A stretch of DNA of 18,458 bases. It comes from an uncultured Eubacteriales bacterium (GTDB lineage: Bacteria > Bacillota > Clostridia > Christensenellales > CAG-917). How positions within the stretch are numbered: the stretch's first letter is position 1; every line of letters starts with the position of its first letter. Shown piece by piece: positions 7,223 through 13,287 of the stretch. Position numbers and translations under genes: made by a program. The notes beneath the pieces were generated by a model. That model saw only the letters and a program-made list of their open reading frames with translations, had not been told where the DNA came from and did no database searches. Where the stretch lies: assembly GCA_900553825.1 (NCBI GenBank), contig USEV01000001.1, forward strand, positions 1-18,458, in the 5' to 3' direction.

Positions 7223-8671
7223 ATGAAGAAGCTCAGCCTCAAAAACTATGTCGGTTACGGCATAGCAGACCTAGGCAACAACATCGCTTTTGCGGCGGTG
7301 GGGGCGTATCTCGTCGCGTTCTACACCGATGTTCTGGGCGCGAAATTCGACGCCGAAACCTCCGCCGTCTGGCTCACCGCCATCACCGTCATCATGGTGG
7401 TCGCAAGGGTGTGGGACGCCGTCAACGACCCCATCATGGGCTGGCTTGCACAGCGTGCCCGTCCCACAAAGTGGGGCAAGTTCAGGCAGTATCTCATACT
7501 CGGCGGCGTGCCTCTCGCGCTCGTTTCCGTTCTGATGTTCGCGCCCATCCCCGATATGTCGCTTGCGGAGTGCATCGTGTTCGCGCTCTTCACCTACATC
7601 GCCTACGGCATGATTTATACCGTCGTGCTGGTGCCGTACGGCTCGCTCGCGACCGTGATGACGCGCGACGAGGGGGAGAGGAGCCGCCTTTCCATTGCGC
7701 GTTCCATCGGCGGCGGCATAGGCGGCATACCCGCGGGCATACTGTTCCCCGTCCTCGTCTTTTCCACCACGATCAACGCCGCCGGCGAAAAGGTGAGCTA
7801 TCTCGACGGCAAAAAGCTCGTCGCCTGCATGGGAGTCATCGGCGCCATCATGCTGATATGCTACATCACGGCGTTTTTCACCACCAAGGAGAATTACAGC
7901 TATCCCCACACCTCGCAGAAGATGTGCCTGCGCTCCACCGTGATCACGCTCTTCAAAAACCGCCCCTTCATCATCATGAGTCTTGCGGGGATGCTTCTCA
8001 TCGCCTCGTCGATGTACATCAATTCCATCGACCTGTATCTCTTCAATGTCTGCTACGGCAAAGAGGGTATGCTGACATGGGTGACCGTCGCAACCTACGC
8101 CCCCATGGTCGCGATGATTCCCTTCACGGGCAAGATAATCAAGAAAATCGGCAAAAAGGAGATGTGCGTCTACGGGCTCATTCTTTCCACCGCGGCGACG
8201 CTGGTCATGACGATCTGGCGCATCCCCAACCCCTGGATTTTCATCGCGTTCTGCTTCCTGCAGGGCGCGGGCGTCGGCTTCTTCACCCTGGAGATATGGG
8301 CGCTTGCAATGGATGTCATAGACTATCAGGAAATGCTCACGGGCAGACGCGAGGAGGCGACGGGCTACGCCGCGTTCACCTTCATGCGCAAGATAGGGCA
8401 GGCACTTGCCGCCATAGTCCCCGTGCTCCTCGCCGCCGTCAACTATGTCGCGGCAAAGGGGTACGCGGGGCAGTCGCAGGAAACCGAGGACGGCATCTAC
8501 CTCCTCGCCACGGTGGTGCCGCTCATCATGTTCGGGCTCATGCTCGTCCTCATGCTTCTTTACCCGCTCAACAAGAAGAAGGATGCCGAGATGCGTGAGA
8601 AGCTCGCCGAGCAGCGTGCCCGATACGAGGACGCGTCGGACGCGGAGGACGAAAGGGAGGAAGAGATATGA
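7223..8671 (+). CDS. GPH-family (MelB-like) sugar:cation symporter
   Basis: 482 aa with about 12 hydrophobic helices, typical of the glycoside-pentoside-hexuronide:cation symporter family in the major facilitator superfamily. The start KLSLKNYVGYGIADLGNN is the GPH helix-I signature. RVWDAVNDPIMGW places D65 and D69 where MelB has its cation-binding Asp pair in helix II, followed by the PTKWGKFRQY loop typical of the family. A charged, probably cytoplasmic tail rich in Glu/Arg ends the protein. It would import a glycoside or uronide coupled to Na+ or H+. The stop TGA overlaps the sulfatase ATG (ATGA at 8668-8671), which implies translational coupling and suggests that the cargo is the sulfatase substrate, a sulfated mono- or oligosaccharide (inference). 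Confidence 0.93.
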   Translation: MKKLSLKNYVGYGIADLGNNIAFAAVGAYLVAFYTDVLGAKFDAETSAVWLTAITVIMVVARVWDAVNDPIMGWLAQRARPTKWGKFRQYLILGGVPLALVSVLMFAPIPDMSLAECIVFALFTYIAYGMIYTVVLVPYGSLATVMTRDEGERSRLSIARSIGGGIGGIPAGILFPVLVFSTTINAAGEKVSYLDGKKLVACMGVIGAIMLICYITAFFTTKENYSYPHTSQKMCLRSTVITLFKNRPFIIMSLAGMLLIASSMYINSIDLYLFNVCYGKEGMLTWVTVATYAPMVAMIPFTGKIIKKIGKKEMCVYGLILSTAATLVMTIWRIPNPWIFIAFCFLQGAGVGFFTLEIWALAMDVIDYQEMLTGRREEATGYAAFTFMRKIGQALAAIVPVLLAAVNYVAAKGYAGQSQETEDGIYLLATVVPLIMFGLMLVLMLLYPLNKKKDAEMREKLAEQRARYEDASDAEDEREEEI

Positions 8672-10083
8672 GAGAGAGGCCGAATCTGGTCTATGTCTTT
8701 GCCGACCAGCTCCGCCGCGCGTCGGTCGGAGCGTGCGGTGACGAAAAGGCGCACACGCCCGAGATAGACGCCTTTGCGCGGGAGAGCCTGGATGTCGTCA
8801 ATGCCGTGTCGGGGCACCCGGTGTGCGCGCCGTACAGGGCGTCGCTCCTCACGGGCAAGTACACCACTTCCACGGGCATGGTAATCAACGAAATCAGGAT
8901 GAACCCCGCCCACAGGTGCTTCGCGCATGTGCTGAACGACGCGGGCTACGAAAGCTCCTACATCGGCAAGTGGCACCTCTATGCCGCCAAACTCGGGCAC
9001 CACTACGACCCCGCCAACTCGTTCGTGCCGCCGGGTGCGGACAGGCTGGGCTTCGACGGGTACTTTGCGGCGTACAACTTCCATCACGAATACTACGCGC
9101 CGAAGGCGTACTACCACCTCGACACCCCCGAAAAGATTTACGCCGAGGGTTACGAGCCCGACTTCATGACCGACCTCGCAATCAAACGGTTGCGCGAGTC
9201 GGCGGCGGGGGACAAGCCATTTGCGCTGTTTTTGTCGCTGGGCACCCCTCACGACCCATGGACAAAGGAGAATGTGCCCGCAAAATATCTGGATATGTTC
9301 GCCGACACGGACTTCACTCTGCCCGAGAACTACTTTCCGTCAAACGACTCCCACGCCGACCTCTGGGCGAGATTCCTGCCCTTCGAGCGAGGCAAAATCA
9401 CGGAGTGGATGAGGGTGTATTACGCAATGGTGGCGAACCTCGACGAGAACTTCGGGCGAATAGTGAAAGCCGTCCGCGAGCTCGACATAGAGGACAACAC
9501 CATCGTGGTGTTCACCTCCGACCACGGCGAGATGTTCGGCGCGCACGGCAGACGCGCGAAAAACATCTTTTACGACGAATCGGTGCGCGTGCCCTTCTTC
9601 ATCAGGTGGGTCGACAGGATCGGAGCGGGGAGCAAGGACTTCTGCTTCAACACCGTCGACATCATGCCCACGCTCCTCTCTCTCATGGGATTGCCCGTGC
9701 CGAAGGAGTCGGAGGGCAAGGACCTGTCGCTCTGCATGACGGACGGCGCGGACAACGCGGAGCCCTCGCTCATGATGGGGACGGGCCCCACCGCGATGTT
9801 CGGCAGCGGCAAGGAATGGCGCGCCGTGCGCGACAAACGCTTCACCTACGCGGTGTATCGCCGCGACAGGCAGGAGTTCCTTTTCGACAACCTCAACGAC
9901 CCCTTCCAGAAACGCAATCTTGCGCGCGAACGGGAGTTTAAGGTTGAAAAAGAAAGACTTAAAGCCTCGATGTATGCAAAAATGAAGGAAATCGGCGACG
10001 AGTTCAACGACAACCTTTATTACATGGGCAGGTGGGTCAAACACCGCAAAATAGTGCGGACGGCAACCCTCAACCCCAAGTGA
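8668..10083 (+). CDS. Cytoplasmic S1-type sulfatase
   Basis: A 471-aa member of the formylglycine sulfatase family. The maturation motif is C53-A-P-Y-R57 followed by ASLLTGK, a Cys-type CxPxR core with Tyr in the position usually held by Ser or Ala. Other active-site landmarks are D13 (FADQ), K101 and H103 (IGKWHL), H195 (TPHDPW), D285-H286 (TSDHGEMFGAHG) and K298. There is no signal peptide or membrane helix, so it should act in the cytosol on imported substrate, unlike most secreted gut sulfatases. Cys53 needs conversion to formylglycine; in an anaerobe this would be done by the radical-SAM maturase anSME, which is not in this window. It is translationally coupled to the symporter. Substrate and subfamily cannot be assigned from sequence alone. 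Confidence 0.93.
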   Translation: MRERPNLVYVFADQLRRASVGACGDEKAHTPEIDAFARESLDVVNAVSGHPVCAPYRASLLTGKYTTSTGMVINEIRMNPAHRCFAHVLNDAGYESSYIGKWHLYAAKLGHHYDPANSFVPPGADRLGFDGYFAAYNFHHEYYAPKAYYHLDTPEKIYAEGYEPDFMTDLAIKRLRESAAGDKPFALFLSLGTPHDPWTKENVPAKYLDMFADTDFTLPENYFPSNDSHADLWARFLPFERGKITEWMRVYYAMVANLDENFGRIVKAVRELDIEDNTIVVFTSDHGEMFGAHGRRAKNIFYDESVRVPFFIRWVDRIGAGSKDFCFNTVDIMPTLLSLMGLPVPKESEGKDLSLCMTDGADNAEPSLMMGTGPTAMFGSGKEWRAVRDKRFTYAVYRRDRQEFLFDNLNDPFQKRNLAREREFKVEKERLKASMYAKMKEIGDEFNDNLYYMGRWVKHRKIVRTATLNPK

Positions 10084-10127
10084 GAGCACACTCTCCCGAT
10101 GCCCGACAACGCTGCGGAAGGGGAGAG
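10082..10127 (+). repeat. Overlapping alternative hairpins at the sulfatase 3' end
   Basis: GAGAG-CACA-CTCTC (10082-10095) overlaps the stop codon. The same CTCTCCC (10091-10097) can instead pair with GGGAGAG (10121-10127). The two pairings exclude each other. This may only be RNA 3'-end structure ahead of the terminator. Confidence 0.35.
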
Positions 10128-10150
10128 GGCAACACATTCCCGGAAACGGA

Positions 10151-10176
10151 AAACCCCTGCGCATTCGCAGGGGTTT
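10151..10176. terminator. Bidirectional intrinsic terminator after the sulfatase
   Basis: Perfect 11-bp stem AAACCCCTGCG / CGCAGGGGTTT with a CATT loop. It separates the sulfatase operon from the convergent lipoprotein gene ending at 10261. A/T bases flank both sides, though the T tract is modest on each strand. Confidence 0.85.
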
Positions 10177-10260
10177 CACATTTTCAGAGCTGTTTCGAAA
10201 TTTTTGTTTTGCGGGTTCGCACCGTCGGGCGGAGAGCGCCGCCCCGAGCTCCGTCCGCGT

Positions 10261-12789
10261 TTACTCCGCGTCGTCCCCGCTGTCTTCGGCGGGGATTTCG
10301 AACGCCAGGCGGGTGTTGCCGTCGCCGTCCACCGTCCACACCGAACGGTCGAGGTTGAAGCCGCTGTCGTCGGTCAGCCAGTCGATGTCGGCGAAGTTCG
10401 CCTTTTCCGTCCCCGCAAGCCCTTCCGAGGTGACCGCCTGCGCGGGTTCGCCGTTGACAGTCACTGCCGCGTCGGTGGCGTAGTAGCACTTCTCGAGGGT
10501 GATTGTGTTGAAGCGCGCGCCCATGTGTGCGCCCACGCGGTTGGTGCCCGCGTTCGTGACAGTCACCGCGACATCGGTGAAGGAGCGCGACGAGCGCATG
10601 GTGCTCGCCATGCCCGCAGTCCCGCCCGCGTACACCGTGGCTTTCCCGCCCTCGGCGACGGTAACAGTTATGCTGCCCGTCGAGTAGGAGGCGTTGATGT
10701 CGCCCTTGGATTCCGAAGAGGTGGAGGCGTTGGCGTTTGCCCTGTACGCCTTGCCCGCTATGCCGCCGACATACAGTTCGCCGCCCGCCTGCGCCTGTGC
10801 GGTGACGGTGCAGTTCGTCCTGCAATTTCCGATAAGGCTGGTGTTTTCGCCGACGAGCCCGCCGATGGAGGAGGGCTTGCTCATGCCGTCCGCGAGGATT
10901 GTGCCGTCGGCGTAGCATTCCGAAAGGTCACCCTTTTCCGCCTTGCCGCAGAAGCCGCCCGCAAATAGGGTGGAGGCGGTGGCGGTTATCTCGAAGTCTT
11001 TGACGCCGCTCTCGGACACCGTGACGGAGTTGAGCGCGCCCATCGCGCCGCCGATGTACGCCGTGTCGGCGGTCGAATCGACGACAAAGCTTTCCACGAC
11101 GGAGGATTTCACCGAGGAGGTGGAGTCGCCCGCGCCGTACACCGAGGTGCCCGCAATGCCGCCCGCGCAGAGCACGGTTGCGTTTTTGACAAAGACCGAG
11201 GCACTTTTCACCGTGAGCGAAGAGATGTCGGTGCCGAACGCCATCTCGGCGGCAAGCCCGCCGATGTAGAGCGCTTTCCCGTCCGCGAGAAGGGGAGCGT
11301 CCTCGGCACCCGCCTGCAGGTACACCGCAACGCCGTTCACGACGCCCGAGGTTCTCCCCGCAAGCGTGCCCACCGCGACGAAGCTTTCCTCGGTGGTGGG
11401 CAGTTCGGCGACGGAAACGCCGATTTCAATCCCCGTCACCGTTCCCGCGGTGGCACCGAAGAGCGCGAGCACATTGCCCGTGAAGGAGCTGCCGTAGTTC
11501 AGCCGGACCTTTGCGCCGTTGCCCGTCAGCGTGCCCGTGAAGGGGTTGTCGTTGTCGTAGACGGGAGCCCAGTCGGCAAGAGTTATATCCGCGTTTTGAG
11601 CAAAGTTTATCTTTGCGTCGAGCACCGCGTCCTTTTCGATTGCCGCGGGGCTGCCGAGTTCCGCTTCGTCAACGCCGAGGGCGGCGTCGATTGCGGTCTT
11701 CATCGTGCTCATGTCGCCTGCGGAGGCGATGTCGAACACGCGTATCCATTTTGCGTAAAGCCCGAGGGTGTAGCCCTCGTCGCCTTCAACCGCTATGTCC
11801 GCGGTGAGGCGGGTGGGCTCGGCTTCGGCGGCACTGCCGCCGTCTTCGCCCTCGTCTTTGCTTGCGGCGAACACGAATTCGTGCTCCGTGGTCACCGCGT
11901 CGTCGCCTTCACCCGTCGTGACGGTGTAGAACCAGCCGCCGAATTCGTAGCCGGCACGGGAGGGGATGTCGCCCTCCGCAAGTCCGTCGAGCGTGTCGCC
12001 GAGCTTTTCGGTGAGAGTGAAGAGCGAGCCGTCGTCATAGCCCGTCCCGAAGGTCACTTTGTAGTCGGGCAGGGCGCTGTGGAGCTTGGGGTAGAGAGTG
12101 AGCGAATACGGGAAGGAGTATTCCTCGAGCAGGCTGACCGCGGAGCCGTCCTTGTCCGACCAGGTGGTGAACTGAACTTCGTTGCCGTCCGCGTCGAGGT
12201 AGAACCAGTACGCAAACCAGTCGTCCGCTGCGGAGCCGTCCTCGTTGGTCACGGTGGGGACGGGGATGTTGGCGGCTGTCTTCGTGCCGTATGTCGTCCT
12301 GAACGCCGCGCCGTCGGCGAGCTCGATTTTCACGCCCGCGGGGAGAGTGAGATATTCGTCGCTCCAGGTGATGAGCGAGTGGGTGTATGTCGCCGCCGTC
12401 CAGTGGGCGGTGAGGGCTATGTTGGAGGTGACTGTGTCGGGCTTTCTGCTCTCGGAGTCGTCGGAGAAGATGAACTCCTCGCCGTCGGCGTCCTCCCAGT
12501 AGTCGAACACATATCCCGTGCGGGTGGGCACCAGCTTGTTGCCCGCGGAATCCTTCGGAGTCGCCACGGTGGAGCCGTAGGCGACATCCTTGAGGTCGTA
12601 CTTGCCCTCAAGCGAATTGCCCGCGCCCGCGCTGAATGTGACGGTGAAAGTCGCGGCAGAGGGGTCGGTGCCGGAGTTGCCGTCCTGGTTGCCGCCGCTG
12701 CCGGTGTTGTCGTCGCACGCGGCGAGCGTTGCCGCCATGCAGACGACGATGAGGACTATCAGAAGAATTTTTCCCAGATGCTTTTTCAT
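10261..12789 (-). CDS. Large surface lipoprotein with InlB-type (Flg_new) and GLUG-like repeats
   Basis: 842 aa. The signal peptide ends at lipobox L22-A-A-C25, followed by an acidic, Gly/Asn-rich tether. About residues 46-130 and 236-355 are Listeria-Bacteroides (InlB B-repeat) modules, recognised by VTF...G...TRTGYVFDYWED...ALTAHWT and RAGYEFGGW...LYAKW; a diverged copy lies between them. From about 390 to the end the protein has repeated Gly-rich strands of the type IGGLVGENTSLIGNC, YVGGIAGKA and AGGTAGM, matching the GLUG-like beta-solenoid pattern, and closes with W.VDGDGNTRLAFEIPAED. The protein is probably anchored outside the membrane as an adhesin or binding protein; the ligand is unknown. 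The Shine-Dalgarno is weak (GGGA, about 8 nt from the ATG). It is convergent with the sulfatase and has its own promoter. Confidence 0.87.
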   Translation of the reverse strand: MKKHLGKILLIVLIVVCMAATLAACDDNTGSGGNQDGNSGTDPSAATFTVTFSAGAGNSLEGKYDLKDVAYGSTVATPKDSAGNKLVPTRTGYVFDYWEDADGEEFIFSDDSESRKPDTVTSNIALTAHWTAATYTHSLITWSDEYLTLPAGVKIELADGAAFRTTYGTKTAANIPVPTVTNEDGSAADDWFAYWFYLDADGNEVQFTTWSDKDGSAVSLLEEYSFPYSLTLYPKLHSALPDYKVTFGTGYDDGSLFTLTEKLGDTLDGLAEGDIPSRAGYEFGGWFYTVTTGEGDDAVTTEHEFVFAASKDEGEDGGSAAEAEPTRLTADIAVEGDEGYTLGLYAKWIRVFDIASAGDMSTMKTAIDAALGVDEAELGSPAAIEKDAVLDAKINFAQNADITLADWAPVYDNDNPFTGTLTGNGAKVRLNYGSSFTGNVLALFGATAGTVTGIEIGVSVAELPTTEESFVAVGTLAGRTSGVVNGVAVYLQAGAEDAPLLADGKALYIGGLAAEMAFGTDISSLTVKSASVFVKNATVLCAGGIAGTSVYGAGDSTSSVKSSVVESFVVDSTADTAYIGGAMGALNSVTVSESGVKDFEITATASTLFAGGFCGKAEKGDLSECYADGTILADGMSKPSSIGGLVGENTSLIGNCRTNCTVTAQAQAGGELYVGGIAGKAYRANANASTSSESKGDINASYSTGSITVTVAEGGKATVYAGGTAGMASTMRSSRSFTDVAVTVTNAGTNRVGAHMGARFNTITLEKCYYATDAAVTVNGEPAQAVTSEGLAGTEKANFADIDWLTDDSGFNLDRSVWTVDGDGNTRLAFEIPAEDSGDDAE

Positions 12790-12850
12790 AAGTTTTCCCA
12801 GGGAACGCTCCCGAACGAAAATTTTGTCTTCCGCTTTTGCGGACTAATCT

Positions 12851-12878
12851 ATTATAGCATTATTATACGGAAAAACAA
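12851..12878 (-). promoter_or_regulatory. Promoter of the large lipoprotein gene
   Basis: On the minus strand TTGTTT (12878-12873), 16-nt spacer, perfect TATAAT (12856-12851). A second perfect TATAAT at 12867-12862 lacks a good -35. The leader to ATG 12789 would be about 55 nt. Confidence 0.65.
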
Positions 12879-12897
12879 CTTAAAAATTCTTTAATAC

Positions 12898-12913
12898 CGC
12901 GCGAAGGCGCGCG
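12898..12913. repeat. CGCGCG inverted repeat with AAGG loop
   Basis: CGCGCG (12898-12903), AAGG, CGCGCG (12908-12913). It lies upstream of the lipoprotein promoter and resembles the hairpin at 940-957 upstream of the GH5 lipoprotein promoter, but in the opposite orientation relative to the gene. Confidence 0.5.
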
Positions 12914-12978
12914 CCCGCGGAAGTGGAGGCGGGCGGGCGCGGAGGCGCGGTGCGGGGTGTGTGAAAGAGAAAATCGCG

Positions 12979-12996
12979 ACCACAATATATTGTGGT
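12979..12996. promoter_or_regulatory. Distal NrdR box (18-bp perfect palindrome)
   Basis: ACCACAATATATTGTGGT is a perfect palindrome. Its inner 16 bases (12980-12995) match the NrdR-box consensus acaCwAtATaTwGtgt at 14 of 16 positions. It lies about 180 bp (centre to centre) upstream of the proximal box. NrdR is the zinc-ATP-cone repressor of ribonucleotide reductase genes. The distance suggests looping or control of a second promoter. Confidence 0.8.
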
Positions 12997-13080
12997 GCGG
13001 GGAGGGGCGCGGACACCCTCTCCGAGGGGCTCGACGGAGAAACCTTAAAAAGAAAAATGCCGTGGAACGAGTGCGCAAGC

Positions 13081-13100
13081 CGCGCAAAAAGCGCGTTTTT
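13081..13100 (+). terminator. Short terminator-like hairpin upstream of the nrdD promoter
   Basis: CGCGC-AAAAA-GCGCG followed directly by TTTTT. The stem is only 5 bp but all G/C, and the T run is correctly placed for plus-strand termination. No gene precedes it on the plus strand, so it would end a short transcript or insulate nrdD from antisense readthrough of the lipoprotein region. Confidence 0.45.
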
Positions 13101-13126
13101 CCGCGTTTTGACGGGGGATTTTGCCG

Positions 13127-13155
13127 TGTGAAACAATCGCGCCGAAAGTTTCACA
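13127..13155. repeat. TGTGAAAC...GTTTCACA inverted repeat
   Basis: Perfect 8-bp arms (13127-13134 and 13148-13155) with a 13-nt spacer, ending 3 nt before the proximal NrdR box. It could be an operator for a second regulator of nrdDG. The arm spacing does not fit CRP/FNR sites. Confidence 0.45.
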
Positions 13156-13158
13156 AAA

Positions 13159-13174
13159 AAACAATATTTTGTGG
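13159..13174. promoter_or_regulatory. Proximal NrdR box
   Basis: AAACAATATTTTGTGG matches the NrdR-box consensus at 13 of 16 positions and lies 11 nt upstream of the perfect -35 element of the nrdD promoter. A second, weaker site lies about three helical turns downstream, the usual paired arrangement of NrdR boxes. Confidence 0.8.
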
Positions 13175-13185
13175 TCGTAAGAACA

Positions 13186-13214
13186 TTGACAACAACATAT
13201 TGTTGTGTTACCAT
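13186..13214 (+). promoter_or_regulatory. nrdD promoter with an NrdR-like site in its spacer
   Basis: Perfect -35 TTGACA (13186-13191), 17-nt spacer, TACCAT (13209-13214). The spacer is filled by the dyad ACAACA-TAT-TGTTGT (13192-13206); read as 13193-13208 its right half matches the NrdR consensus (TwGtgt), 10 of 16 overall. A repressor bound here would block RNA polymerase directly. Transcription would start near 13221. Confidence 0.75.
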
Positions 13215-13287
13215 TGTCCTGCATCCTTCGGAAGGGAGTCAAAATTCCTCCGAAACTACCAAAATTCGTCAAAAGGGGAGTTGTGCT

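Larger units (their letters stand above)
12790..13287. other. 498-nt intergenic regulatory region between the lipoprotein gene and nrdD
   Basis: No gene is supported here. From left to right it holds the leader and promoter of the minus-strand lipoprotein gene (to 12878), a CGCGCG hairpin (12898-12913), a distal NrdR box (12979-12996), a short terminator-like hairpin (13081-13100), an 8-bp inverted repeat (13127-13155), a proximal NrdR box (13159-13174), and the nrdD promoter with a third NrdR-like site in its spacer (13186-13214). The lipoprotein leader also contains TCCGC-TTTT-GCGGA (12830-12843). An AAATTCCTCCG-type stretch near 13244-13254 has no evident role. Confidence 0.7.

Noticed and set aside
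3505..7274. CTAG as a second avoided tetranucleotide
   Set aside because: CTAG is scarce but present (near 3506, 6328 and 7269), and scarcity of CTAG is common in bacteria, so it is not comparable to the ACGT signal.
11596..12894. 432-codon plus-strand open frame opposite the large lipoprotein
   Set aside because: Antisense shadow of a gene with signal peptide and repeat domains.
13127..13155. A CRP/FNR binding site (TGTGA...TCACA)
   Set aside because: The half-sites are about 19 nt apart instead of the 6-nt CRP or 4-nt FNR spacing.
13171..13287. N-terminal extension of nrdD starting at 13171
   Set aside because: It would translate the promoter and NrdR sites; the ATG at 13288 has a good Shine-Dalgarno and matches the start of the ATP-cone.
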